Below are positions 52,272 to 59,845 of a DNA stretch of 64,000 nucleotides, one piece after another. Where the stretch lies: contig NZ_CP034413.3 of the NCBI RefSeq assembly GCF_005121165.3, positions 2,914,001 through 2,978,000 of the forward strand. The letters run 5' to 3'. This DNA is from Dysosmobacter welbionis. Lineage in GTDB: Bacteria; Bacillota; Clostridia; Oscillospirales; Oscillospiraceae. The notes beneath the pieces were generated by a model that had not been told where the DNA came from, ran no database searches, and worked only from the letters and a program-made list of their open reading frames with translations. Within the stretch, counting starts at the first letter, position 1. Each line of letters begins with the position of its first letter. Position numbers and translations under genes: made by a program.

Positions 52272-52691
52272 TCAAAACCAATTTGCTTTTTCTTCTCGAA
52301 ATACGGGAATATCACTATCTCGATATGGATTGTAATTATGAAGATTGCAACCAAACTCTTTTAATGATTTTATTTTGTTATCCTGTGTCCATACAATTAA
52401 AGATATTCCGTCAAATTCTTCAACATTTCCATTATTCATTTTGTTTTTAAAATACCACTCCACGATTGTTTGATTGCCTTGATGAAAAAATTGCTTAATC
52501 TCCCAGACAAGAACACTTCCGCGTGTATTCCATTCGTCAAACCAGTGCTTTACCGTTTTGCGGTTTTCATATTTAGGACTCCAACTCTCAGTATATACAA
52601 CATCATCTGTAAAAATATTGTCAATTCCTAAATCTGCTTTCTTAATCCACATATCAAACCATAATCGGATAATTTTTTCTCTCTCGTTCAT
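52272..52691 (-). CDS. NTF2-like (SnoaL-type) protein
   Basis: A 139-residue protein with the NTF2-like fold pattern (EKIIRLWFDMWIKKADLGIDNIFTDDVVYTESW, KTVKHWFDEWNTRGSVLVWEIKQFF, IVEWYFKNKMNNGNVEEFDGISLIVW). Such domains bind small molecules or act as simple enzymes. ATG 52691 has GGAGG seven bases upstream. AT-rich codon usage differs from that of its neighbours, which suggests a separate origin. Confidence 0.75.
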   Translation of the reverse strand: MNEREKIIRLWFDMWIKKADLGIDNIFTDDVVYTESWSPKYENRKTVKHWFDEWNTRGSVLVWEIKQFFHQGNQTIVEWYFKNKMNNGNVEEFDGISLIVWTQDNKIKSLKEFGCNLHNYNPYRDSDIPVFREEKANWF

Positions 52692-52725
52692 AAAGCACCT
52701 CCACAACTTCCGATTTGTCTGCCCC

Positions 52726-53205
52726 TTAAAGTCCAAGTCCTTCAACCCACGCCGCAAGCTCCTGATGCCCGACGCAGCCCTTGAAAACCTTGCCGTCCAT
52801 CAGCTTTGCGCCTTTGCAGCTCGGCGCAAGGCGTTCGTTCGTCTTGCCAATGTCGCTTCCTCCGGAGGTTGCAAACGGGATGATCGTCTTGCCGGTCATA
52901 TCATAGCTCTCAAGGAACGTATTGATAATCGTCGGCGCAACGTACCACCAGATCGGGAAGCCCACAAAAATTGTGTCGTAGTCCTTCATGTTGTCCCGCT
53001 TTATGGCAATCTCTGGACGGGAAACAGGATCGTTCATCTCAATCGTGCTGCGGGCTTTCTTGTCCATCCAGTTCAGATCGGCTTCCGTATAAGGCACTTT
53101 CGGCTCAATCTCAAAGATGTCCGCGCCGATTGCCTCTGCCAGCGTCTCGGCAACCTTTGCGGTCACGCCGGACGCAGAAAAATACGCTACAAGTTTCTTA
53201 CTCAT
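52726..53205 (-). CDS. Flavodoxin-like protein
   Basis: A 159-residue FMN-binding protein. The phosphate-binding loop is YFSASGVTAKVAETLAEAIGADIFEI at the start; further FMN contacts are in FVGFPIWWYVAPTIINTFLE and FATSGGSDIGKT. This form is common as a stand-alone flavodoxin of Clostridia. It serves electron transfer or quinone reduction. Its start overlaps the next upstream gene by 8 bp. Confidence 0.92.
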   Translation of the reverse strand: MSKKLVAYFSASGVTAKVAETLAEAIGADIFEIEPKVPYTEADLNWMDKKARSTIEMNDPVSRPEIAIKRDNMKDYDTIFVGFPIWWYVAPTIINTFLESYDMTGKTIIPFATSGGSDIGKTNERLAPSCKGAKLMDGKVFKGCVGHQELAAWVEGLGL

Positions 53206-53929
53206 TGTGTTCTTCCTCATCAATCTTTTCATTTCCTTCATTCAGCATGAAGTATAGCAGAGCTTCCAGCAATGTTGCCATATAATGAAGCGACCAGTTT
53301 TCTTCCGGCTCTTTTGTCATCTTATCAAGCACGGCTCGAAAAGCCGTGGTACGGTCAATCCTTGTTTCATCATCAATGCGGTCAAGTATGCCCTTCATTT
53401 TCAGGGCGAGTTCTTTTTCCTCGTCAGAAAGCTCCGGTATGCCAAGTAACTCAGATAGTTTCTTGTCCTGCATAATAGCATCGTATTCGATGTATGACTT
53501 GTGTTCGGCTGACATCAATTCTTCAAAGTAGTTGATAAAAATATGAACGCGAATGCCACCTTCTTCGTCCGGGGAGAAGCAGACGGTTTGCGATTTTTCT
53601 GCAATTTCTTTCAAAAATGCAAGGTCTTCTGAGTCATCGAACTCCGCAAACGGAAGAAACATATTGATTTCCGCGTGCCAACGATGATAGTCCACGATTC
53701 CCTTGATATACCCGCGGTGTTGCTTGACAAACGCATCACAGCGTTCCAGAAGATACTCGTAGTTCTTCTTGTCCTCCGGTACAATGATCTTTGGTATCTT
53801 GTCCATTGCTTCGGAGTACGCTTTCAGCATACCACAATTAACTGCGCGGTCAAACACCTCATCGCACCATTTATCGTATTCGGCAGACTCGGTTTCCCGG
53901 TAATCCTTCTCAAAGATAATATCGTCCAT
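53198..53929 (-). CDS. Unrecognised cargo protein
   Basis: A 243-residue acidic helical protein (MDDIIFEKDYRETESAEYDKWC, CDAFVKQHRGYIKGIVDYHRWHAEINMFLPF, DEGGIRVHIFINYFEELMSAEHKSYIEYD). No domain is recognised. It follows the AlkZ-like gene by 4 bp and overlaps the flavodoxin gene. The tight spacing with several unknown genes indicates one operon from 55.8 to 52.3 kb. Confidence 0.6.
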   Translation of the reverse strand: MDDIIFEKDYRETESAEYDKWCDEVFDRAVNCGMLKAYSEAMDKIPKIIVPEDKKNYEYLLERCDAFVKQHRGYIKGIVDYHRWHAEINMFLPFAEFDDSEDLAFLKEIAEKSQTVCFSPDEEGGIRVHIFINYFEELMSAEHKSYIEYDAIMQDKKLSELLGIPELSDEEKELALKMKGILDRIDDETRIDRTTAFRAVLDKMTKEPEENWSLHYMATLLEALLYFMLNEGNEKIDEEEHNE

Positions 53930-53933
53930 TGCG

Positions 53934-54620
53934 TTACCCCTTTATGATTTTCTCAAGCTGCATTTCGGTCGCGTTAGGCAGACGTGATTGCAGATGTTTT
54001 AGAATGCGTTCTTTGGATTCCTGCGGGTCTCGCTGATAGGCAGATGTGATAAGGTCGTACCCGAAAAGTTCTTCCGGCGTCGCATACTCTGCGACACCCC
54101 AGCCATAAGGTCTTCCGTATCTGTCCTGCATATAGACGAAATCCGCGATGCAGACATAGCTCTGCATTTGCAGCCGCGTGATGCACGTCTCAAAACCGGT
54201 GTTGCCGCCCTTGCGGTAGTTCAGAGCCTCTTTCAGCCGTTTGGAAAGCATTCTGCCTTCACCGGCTATGGCTTCATAAAGCTCCTTGTCCTTGTAGGAC
54301 GCCAAGCCGTCATCCCAACGGGCGTCAAAGTCATAGCCGTCACGCCGGAAGTTCGCAAAGTCCGGAATCCACTCCCGACTCACAAATCCAGCCTTCTTGT
54401 TGAAAAGTTTGCCGTAAAGACATTTGCCGCTCCGCGCAGCCGGTCCTTTCCATTCCCACGGACCATCTACATCATCCGCAAACCATAACTCAGGTGGGCA
54501 AAGTTCCTCGATGGAGAAGCCGTGAATCTCGTTCCGAAAGAAGGGCAGAAAGCCGTATTGTTCGACGGCGGCAATCAAACCATCTGCACTATGTAGTTGT
54601 CTGGCATATCTCTTTGACAT
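53934..54620 (-). CDS. AlkZ-related protein
   Basis: A 228-residue protein (DGLIAAVEQYGFLPFFRNEIHGFSIEEL, WFADDVDGPWEWKGPAARSGKCLYGKLF, KAGFVSREWIPDFANFRRDGYDF). It agrees with the AlkZ-related group, which shares sequence features with the DNA glycosylase AlkZ but is shorter; glycosylase activity is unproven. It overlaps the next upstream gene by one base (TAATG). Confidence 0.75.
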   Translation of the reverse strand: MSKRYARQLHSADGLIAAVEQYGFLPFFRNEIHGFSIEELCPPELWFADDVDGPWEWKGPAARSGKCLYGKLFNKKAGFVSREWIPDFANFRRDGYDFDARWDDGLASYKDKELYEAIAGEGRMLSKRLKEALNYRKGGNTGFETCITRLQMQSYVCIADFVYMQDRYGRPYGWGVAEYATPEELFGYDLITSAYQRDPQESKERILKHLQSRLPNATEMQLEKIIKG

Positions 54621-54925
54621 TACTCCGCCTCTTCAATCACGCCATAATCAATCAGGATGTTCTTCTCCGCATACTGCGGGTAAACAACACCCATCATCTC
54701 ATACTGATAACGTCTTACGCGGCGATGCTCCTGAATTGGTTCCGGTGCATACGCAGCGGTTTCACAGTGCGCATACTCCGGCATTTCCGCAAGATCATCC
54801 CGAACATCACGGATAAGCGCTTCTGCCACATCATCAATGTTCTTGCCGGTCTCCACGGCAACCAGTTCGTGCTTCCGGACTGCCTTGTCCAGATTACCGG
54901 GGGAGCGAAACAGCTTATATTTCAT
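54620..54925 (-). CDS. Unrecognised small protein
   Basis: A 101-residue protein (MKYKLFRSPGNLDKAVRKHELVAVETG, IDDVAEALIRDVRDDL, EHRRVRRYQYEMMGVVYPQY, IDYGVIEEAE). No domain is recognised. It lies between the metallopeptidase-like and AlkZ-related genes and is translationally linked to the latter. Confidence 0.6.
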   Translation of the reverse strand: MKYKLFRSPGNLDKAVRKHELVAVETGKNIDDVAEALIRDVRDDLAEMPEYAHCETAAYAPEPIQEHRRVRRYQYEMMGVVYPQYAEKNILIDYGVIEEAE

Positions 54926-54958
54926 ATCGTTGCCCGTCCTTTCTCTCTTTCGGTCTGC

Positions 54959-55782
54959 CTATTCTTCCTGAAATCTGTTCTTTAGGGACGCAATCATCGC
55001 TTGTGCGGCAATGCTCAGATACAAAACTCCAATTTCATAGATAAAGTCGCGGTCGATCACGATAAAGTATTCTCTAACGTGTGTAAAAACCAGTTCCAGC
55101 AAGTCCCTGTACAGCGGATCATCAAAGGGCTTGAACCGCGTAAACTTGCTTTTGGCAGCGTCCCATGTCATAGACGCTTCGCCCTCAGCACTGGTCATTG
55201 CCTCACAGAGAATCATGCTGACGCCCATTTTTCCGTTGCCGGTCAGGAGTTCTCCTTCGTAATAGCTGAGTAGGTCTTTCTTGCGTCGAAGCGGAACTAC
55301 ATCGCAGTTGTCATCCAGCTCAAATGCAATCAGCTCCGCAATCAGTTCCCGCCAGACCGCATAACCGGCGTTAATGGTTCCGTCCTCTTCGCGGCTGATG
55401 GTATCGTCCATGCAGTATCGCTCAAAGAAATTATCTCCGTCAATCTCGTTGCGGGTGCAGAAGATATGCGCCAGCTCATGCAGAAGAATGTGTTTCAACT
55501 CTGCCGGATGACGCGCTATGTCTGTGCGCAGAAGGATTCCGTCCGCGCCGTCTCCTGTGCCGACGAATGCAGAGGCGTGAAAGTCAAAATAGCCGTCCTC
55601 TGTATATCGGTCTTCCAGCCGGTCAGGGAAATACTGCTTGCAGAACTGCTCAAAGACTTCCTGCTGGTTTTCCGCCTGAAAGCAGCACAGCACAAGGTTG
55701 TCCTCGCTGAACTCTGCCCCAAGCGTTCGTTAAAGATGGAAGCGGCATAGAAAAGGGCTTCTTTATAGTCGTTATCGTTCAT
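54959..55782 (-). CDS. Zinc metallopeptidase-like protein (HELAH), frameshifted near residue 22
   Basis: The main frame has HELAHIFC in LKHILLHELAHIF and a later EDDGTINAGYAVWRELIAELIAFELDDN-like helix region, which supports a zinc peptidase of the HExxH type. The natural start appears to be MNDNDYKEALFYAASIFNERLG at 55782 in another frame; joining to AEFSEDNLVLCCFQAEN needs one more G in the run opposite CCCC (55718-55721). As written, only a GTG at 55693 would start the main frame. The cause is a one-base deletion or a sequencing error. It precedes the ImmA-type gene's downstream side by 24 bp. Confidence 0.7.
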
Positions 55783-55806
55783 CTAATTACTATCCTTCAT
55801 CCTCAT

Positions 55807-56343
55807 TCAACCCTCCGGTCTGACATTTTTCAGGAAGTCAGAGTGCGGTACATAAGGCAAGTTGAGCTGCCAGCCCATGCGGTTCAGCTCGTTGAGCTTG
55901 ATCAGCATCAGGTTGATGTTTGTTCCCATTGCAGCCGAGAGCTGCACCACATCGTAGTCCTGCTTCATCAGGTCAATCAGCTCATCATCGTCAATGATCA
56001 GGTGTGAGGCAAACGCATTCGCCTCATATTCGTGTTTTGTGCGCATATCGAACAGCACGAACTCCGGGAGCGGTTCGTTTCCTTTGGCAAGATCACGGTG
56101 AAAGGTATCATGCCCGATCTCGTGACCGCAAACCATTTGCATGATCAGATACTCCATGTTGGAGTTCAGAAGAATATGCCGCTCTTTATGGCGGTAGGTG
56201 TACATTCCGAGCAGATCGTTCAGATTGTCAAGAAAATGGAGATGAATGCCCAGCTCACGGGCAATCTTCAAGGTATCTCTTGTTCCACAGCTTTTGACAA
56301 TGCTGTTCGCCTTTTTGTATATTTCCTCGGAGCGAATTATCAC
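55807..56343 (-). CDS. ImmA/IrrE family metallo-endopeptidase
   Basis: A 178-residue peptidase with HEIGHDTFH, the zinc motif, preceded by IMQMVCG, and EYEANAFASHLIIDDDEL with the third ligand. ImmA proteins of ICEBs1 cleave the ImmR repressor to induce the element. The GTG start has GAAGG six bases upstream. It lies downstream of the HTH gene at 56412-56840 on the same strand, the same order as immR-immA. This pair is a good candidate for control of this element. Confidence 0.92.
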   Translation of the reverse strand: MIIRSEEIYKKANSIVKSCGTRDTLKIARELGIHLHFLDNLNDLLGMYTYRHKERHILLNSNMEYLIMQMVCGHEIGHDTFHRDLAKGNEPLPEFVLFDMRTKHEYEANAFASHLIIDDDELIDLMKQDYDVVQLSAAMGTNINLMLIKLNELNRMGWQLNLPYVPHSDFLKNVRPEG

Positions 56344-56411
56344 GGGACCTTCACCCCTTTCATGTTGAAAACAGTCAAAGTAAATCCGTCAAGAAACCGA
56401 GACGCAGACAG

Positions 56412-56840
56412 TTATTCCTCTGCGTCCGTACCGGTCTTCTTGTATTTCTTCGGCGTGTATTTCTCAACATTCCGGGCTTTGGATTCCCAATATATATCCT
56501 GCAACGCCTTCATCACCGCATCCTTGTCCTGCTCAGACAGCGTACCGCCCGCAAACAAGCCGGACATCCCTTCAATCAGGTCCTTTGCCTGTTTCATGCC
56601 ACGGGAGCCGTACTGCTCGGATGCCTGAACCACAAACTCTTCGTCCTCGGTCAGCAGATAGTTCACATCCACCTTGAAGTATTCCGCGATTTTTCTGTAA
56701 GCGTCCTTGGTACGGGGAAAGGAAATGCCGTTCTCGTACCGGGTAATCATACGTCTGTTGATTCCCAGTGCATCGGCTACTTCCTGCTGGGTCAGCTTCC
56801 GCTTCTCCCGTTCAGCCTTGAATTTCTCTCCAAACGTCAT
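56412..56840 (-). CDS. XRE-family repressor (ImmR-like)
   Basis: A 142-residue regulator. An N-terminal helix-turn-helix (FKAEREKRKLTQQEVADALGINRRMITRYENG) is followed by DVNYLLTEDEEFVV and a C-terminal oligomerisation or protease-sensitive part. It is paired with an ImmA-type peptidase gene and divergent from a consensus promoter with palindromes at 56905-57025. By analogy with ICEBs1 it would repress the divergent promoter until cleaved. ATG 56840 is chosen; GTG 56852 is a possible alternative. Confidence 0.88.
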   Translation of the reverse strand: MTFGEKFKAEREKRKLTQQEVADALGINRRMITRYENGISFPRTKDAYRKIAEYFKVDVNYLLTEDEEFVVQASEQYGSRGMKQAKDLIEGMSGLFAGGTLSEQDKDAVMKALQDIYWESKARNVEKYTPKKYKKTGTDAEE

Positions 56841-56895
56841 TTTGGTAATCACTCCTGTTCACAAAAAGTTTGCGACATCAAATTGCGCAAGTCTA

Positions 56896-56924
56896 TTGAC
56901 AAAGGCACTTGAAGTGCGTATAAT
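56896..56924 (+). promoter_or_regulatory. Consensus promoter with an operator in its spacer
   Basis: TTGACA (56896-56901) and TATAAT (56919-56924) are both perfect and 17 bp apart. GCACTT-G-AAGTGC (56905-56917), a perfect palindrome, fills the spacer. A protein bound here would block RNA polymerase. The divergent XRE gene is the obvious candidate. Confidence 0.82.
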
Positions 56925-56930
56925 AATGAC

Positions 56931-57025
56931 TGAGCAATCTAACTACTCATAGTATATCTTGAATTGCTCATCCTGTCAAGGGGCATGAGTAGTTGTACAC
57001 GAAAAAGTTACATCTTTTGAGCAGT
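56931..57025. promoter_or_regulatory. Array of TGAGYARTT-type half sites
   Basis: Five related 8-mers follow the promoter: TGAGCAAT (56931 plus), TGAGTAGT (56950 minus), TGAGCAAT (56970 minus), TGAGTAGT (56986 plus) and TGAGCAGT (57018 plus). Pairs 1-3 and 2-4 form two interleaved inverted repeats. This can be an operator array or a switchable RNA structure in the leader. Confidence 0.6.
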
Positions 57026-57109
57026 TCAAATGGACAGGCATTTATGCTGCCGAAGATTATCCGTACCGGCATACACCGGTATGAGGGAACAGGAGTGAGA
57101 AAAACAGAA

Positions 57110-57370
57110 ATGGCTACACAGTACAGAAAAGCATACGTCCCGGTTACGCTGGATGTGGACAAGGAGGGGGCAATCCTCCCTCGCCTTATCTGGTGGGACA
57201 ACGGTGTAATCTTTCAAATCGACCAGATTCTATACAAATGCCGCGCCACATCCAAAAAGGTTGGGGGCGGAGGCATCCGTTACACAGTTCAGATTCGCGG
57301 AAAGGAGTCATTTCTTTTCCACGAAGGAGACAAGTGGTTCGTCGAAGCAAAGGAGGACAACTGCTCATGA
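57110..57370 (+). CDS. Unrecognised small protein
   Basis: An 86-residue protein (MATQYRKAYVPVTLDVDKEG, WWDNGVIFQIDQILYKCRATSKKVGGGGIRYTVQIRG, FHEGDKWFVEAKED). Comparable proteins occur in Tn1549-like elements before ImmA-type peptidases; function is unknown. The ATG at 57110 lies after a poor ribosome site; GTG at 57095 is an alternative. It overlaps the next start by 4 bp and is the first gene under the promoter at 56896. Confidence 0.65.
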   Translation: MATQYRKAYVPVTLDVDKEGAILPRLIWWDNGVIFQIDQILYKCRATSKKVGGGGIRYTVQIRGKESFLFHEGDKWFVEAKEDNCS

Positions 57371-58095
57371 TTTTATCCCAGCGCCAACTTGAAGAAATTG
57401 CAGCCTCAACAACGAAGGACTTCAACCGGTTCTTTTTCGGGGATGAGGCGGACAAGCCCGACCGATCAGCTTTGCCAACACCCATTGATCAGTTTGCAAA
57501 GAACTATCTCGGTCTTCGCGTATCATTCGCCCGTCTCTCGCCGGACGGAAGCATCTGCGGTGTCACTGCCTATGCCGACACTGAGTACAAGATCACGGAA
57601 CTTGGTATTACGCGCACACTGGCTTTGAAGCGTAATCAAATTATCTTGGACGAGAGCTTCATTCGATCCGGCAACGTGCAGCGGCTCTGCGCCAAGCGCA
57701 GATTTACCCTTGCCCACGAGTGCGCCCATCAGATTCTCTTCCAACTGGAATCGGAAGAGGTAAAGGCGTCCTGCGAAATGAAATATTCCGCACGGACAGC
57801 CTATACGCCGCGAGAGCTGAAAACCCGCGAGGACTGGAACGAGTGGCAAGCAAATGTCTTGGGCGCGGCGATCCTGCTTCCTCAAAAAGAGGTTGACCTG
57901 GCAATGCGTCGGTTTGCAGAAACGCCGCTGATCAATTACGAGGGGAGGTATTCGTATGGTGATCACTTAACGCTGCGCCTTTTCTGCCGTTTGTTCGGTG
58001 TCTCCAAGACAACGGCGTCTATCCGCCTTCGTCAGCTCGGCTACATGGTAGATCGTCCATTCAGTGAGTATGTTGACCCATTGGAGGTGTGGTAA
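57367..58095 (+). CDS. ImmA/IrrE-type metallo-endopeptidase (second)
   Basis: A 242-residue protein with HECAHQILF, the zinc-binding motif, in KRRFTLAHECAHQILFQ, and WQANVLGAAILLP as the third ligand region. A C-terminal segment (LTLRLFCRLFGVSKTTASIRLRQLGYM) looks like a helix-turn-helix, common in IrrE-type proteins. ATG 57367 overlaps the previous stop (ATGA). Unlike the ImmA at 55807, this one is on the plus strand in the operon controlled by the promoter at 56896. Confidence 0.9.
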   Translation: MILSQRQLEEIAASTTKDFNRFFFGDEADKPDRSALPTPIDQFAKNYLGLRVSFARLSPDGSICGVTAYADTEYKITELGITRTLALKRNQIILDESFIRSGNVQRLCAKRRFTLAHECAHQILFQLESEEVKASCEMKYSARTAYTPRELKTREDWNEWQANVLGAAILLPQKEVDLAMRRFAETPLINYEGRYSYGDHLTLRLFCRLFGVSKTTASIRLRQLGYMVDRPFSEYVDPLEVW

Positions 58096-58337
58096 TGAAG
58101 AGAGCATCCATTCGGGTTCAGGAACCGACGCCGGAGCTGATCGAAAAAATCCGCAGGGCAAGAGTTGCCATTTCCCAGCAGAAGCCCCGATACCTGAAAT
58201 GTCCCTATTGTCAGCATAATGCCATTGCTGTCTACGAGGACACGAGGGGTCATGTAGAATCCAAGTGCAAGAAATGCGGGCGGATCACAGTCTTTGATGT
58301 GCTGAATATGAGAAGACTGCGACCGCGTACCAAGTAA
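58095..58337 (+). CDS. Small zinc-ribbon protein
   Basis: An 80-residue protein with CPYCQHNAIAVYEDTRGHVESKCKKCG, a four-cysteine zinc ribbon, between basic ends (MKRASIRVQ and MRRLRPRTK). It overlaps the peptidase stop (TAATG). It probably binds nucleic acid; no partner can be stated. Confidence 0.75.
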   Translation: MKRASIRVQEPTPELIEKIRRARVAISQQKPRYLKCPYCQHNAIAVYEDTRGHVESKCKKCGRITVFDVLNMRRLRPRTK

Positions 58338-58393
58338 GAACCGGAGGACAAGCCTCTGTTCTAAAATAAAATATATGTCATAGCTGAGCTGTG

Positions 58394-58498
58394 GAGCCGC
58401 CTGATAGGTGAAGTCATCCTAATGCCGCATGAGACAGAGTTTAATTGCTCTGTTTTATCGGCATGGGATTCAAACCTCACCGTCATGCGGCTCTTTTT
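58394..58498 (+). ncRNA. Candidate structured RNA or long terminator
   Basis: Nested helices are GAGCCGC/GCGGCTC (58394-58400, 58487-58493), GGTGA/TCACC, ATGCCG/CGGCAT and CAGAG/CTCTG with a TTTAATTG loop, followed by five T. The whole 105-nt element is a single long interrupted stem, more elaborate than a simple terminator. It lies in the 208-bp gap between the zinc-ribbon and sigma-like genes, which contains no other feature. It could be an attenuator or small RNA. Confidence 0.5.
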
Positions 58499-58545
58499 CT
58501 GTCTTCACCCTTCCCGCTGCTCCCGCGCAGCGGAAAGGATGAACA

Positions 58546-59028
58546 ATGAAAATCCCTAAGACCCCTATCGCGTTCGATTACGACCTCTGGACTACGGAGG
58601 ACGGCAAGTGCATGGTGCGCGTGAAACGAACCGGCGAAGTTTCCGAGGTTGACCGCAAGGTTATGAGAATCCTTCGCGCAGAGGAAAAGCGGATCAGACG
58701 CTCGTATGGCTCTGACAACACCTCTGAGGATGAGGACGGCGCAGAGAAAATTTCTGACACCGTGCTGTCCCTTGACGCTATGCCGGAGGACGATGTGAAG
58801 TCCGCTGCATGGCTGGCAGACTCCCGCGACTGCATGGAGGAACTGATCACCGCCCTCAAAGAGAAGGAGCTTCTTTCCATTCTGACCGAGAAGCAGCGCG
58901 AATTGTATCTTGCGATGACCCGTGAAGGACTGACTCTTCGAGAGTTTGCCCGAAGGAAAGGCATCGGCATCAGAGCTGCATTTGACCTCAAAGCAGCGGT
59001 GCAGAAAAAATTTCAAAGAATTTTTTGA
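58546..59028 (+). CDS. Sigma-70 region 4-like regulator
   Basis: A 160-residue protein. The end (LTEKQRELYLAMTREGLTLREFARRKGIGIRAAFDLKAAVQKKF) is a helix-turn-helix like region 4 of sigma-70 factors; the first half (FDYDLWTTEDGKCMVRVKRTGEVSEVDRKVM) is characteristic of a protein found before the recombinase genes in Tn1549 relatives. It probably regulates excision or transfer genes. The start ATG 58546 follows AAAGGATG at six bases. Confidence 0.82.
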   Translation: MKIPKTPIAFDYDLWTTEDGKCMVRVKRTGEVSEVDRKVMRILRAEEKRIRRSYGSDNTSEDEDGAEKISDTVLSLDAMPEDDVKSAAWLADSRDCMEELITALKEKELLSILTEKQRELYLAMTREGLTLREFARRKGIGIRAAFDLKAAVQKKFQRIF

Positions 59029-59030
59029 GC

Positions 59031-59072
59031 GGTACTCAACAAACGGCAAAAAGATGTCCGTTGTAAAGTGAA
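59031..59072 (+). repeat. Two-part repeated motif, copy 2
   Basis: GGTACTCAACAAACG and TCCGTTGTAAAGTGAA with an 11-nt spacer with five A, directly after the stop of the sigma-like gene. It is in inverted orientation relative to the copy at 45443-45484. Confidence 0.8.
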
Positions 59073-59443
59073 AGGGTCAATCAGACCACTTCACTGCTCC
59101 TTGAAAACTGAATAGTTCAGTGCTGCGGATCTTTCCGCTTCTGCGAAGCAACACAGCTTCCGACGCCAAGACCTCCCGAAAGGGAGTGAGCGACCTCCGG
59201 AGAGCTATAACAGTCGTGTGGTGCGGCTGCTTGCGACGATGCAGATGCCGGGTATAATGATACTTCCGTCTTTTCTTTGAATGGGCGGCTCGGAGCGATC
59301 CTCGGAGGGGTGAGAGTCCCATGATACCGATTGACCATTGGTAGTCCGCAGCATTCCCGGAACTGCAAAGTTCTTCTGGCAGGGGCGCGAGCTGCAAATA
59401 TGCCGGACAATGAAACAAACCCAAAAGAAACTTACTATATAGT

Positions 59444-59509
59444 TTCAGGATGAAAACTATGTGGCAGGGTATCTTCACAAGATGCTCTGCCATATCCTTT
59501 TGTCCTGAA
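59444..59509 (+). promoter_or_regulatory. Long stem-loop upstream of the DUF6870-like gene
   Basis: TTCAGGA/TCCTGAA enclose ATGTGGCAG/CTGCCATAT and ATCTT/AAGAT. It ends 12 bp before the ribosome site of the gene at 59539, so it may regulate its expression as an attenuator. Confidence 0.5.
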
Positions 59510-59538
59510 TATTTCACGAAACAGGAGGTGCTTAGAAT

Positions 59539-59781
59539 ATGATGGGCATTGAAACAATGAAAAGCGTCAGTCCGAAAACGGTTGACCGAAGCACACTCGT
59601 TCAGAGAAGCAGCATCCGGCTTGATCCTGCGGCACCGCGAGAGGACAGGCTGAGGGAGTTCATCAAGCAGATCAGAAATCCCTATTGTTATCTGGACGGG
59701 AAAACTGTGGTGAAGATCAGCTTCGCCGCGACGGACACGACAATGGAAGATTGTCTGGAACACTATCTGAGAGGTCTCTGA
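59539..59781 (+). CDS. Small conserved element protein (DUF6870-like)
   Basis: An 80-residue protein (IRLDPAAPREDRLREFIKQIRNPYCYLDGKTVVKISFAATDTTMEDCLEHYLRGL). It resembles from memory DUF6870 proteins found just before the recombinase genes of Clostridia elements. AGGAGG precedes the first ATG by ten bases. Function is unknown; it may help recombination directionality, but no evidence can be cited from the sequence. Confidence 0.65.
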   Translation: MMGIETMKSVSPKTVDRSTLVQRSSIRLDPAAPREDRLREFIKQIRNPYCYLDGKTVVKISFAATDTTMEDCLEHYLRGL

Positions 59782-59816
59782 TTTATGAACAGTCTGAATC
59801 TTTTCACCCGGTTCTA

Positions 59817-59845
59817 TGGACAAGCGATTGAGCCTGTGGTATAAT
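59817..59845 (+). promoter_or_regulatory. Promoter of the recombinase genes
   Basis: TGGACA (59817-59822) and TATAAT (59840-59845) are 17 bp apart, 150 bp before the first recombinase gene. The leader between them (59846-59994) holds no gene but several short GC-rich repeats. Confidence 0.72.

Larger units (their letters stand above)
59029..59538 (+). other. 510-bp non-coding region before the integration genes
   Basis: No convincing gene is visible on either strand. The region holds copy 2 of the two-part repeat (59031-59072), a hairpin (AGTGAA/TTCACT with GGTC/GACC, 59067-59096), ACTGAA/TTCAGT (59107-59121), a possible -10 TATAAT near 59254 and a long stem-loop at 59444-59509. The density of structure and its position between a sigma-like gene and the recombinases suggest control or a non-coding RNA. 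Confidence 0.55.

Noticed and set aside
59029-59538. Group II intron in the gap before the recombinases
   Set aside because: No domain V hairpin with the catalytic AGC triad and no reverse transcriptase were found.
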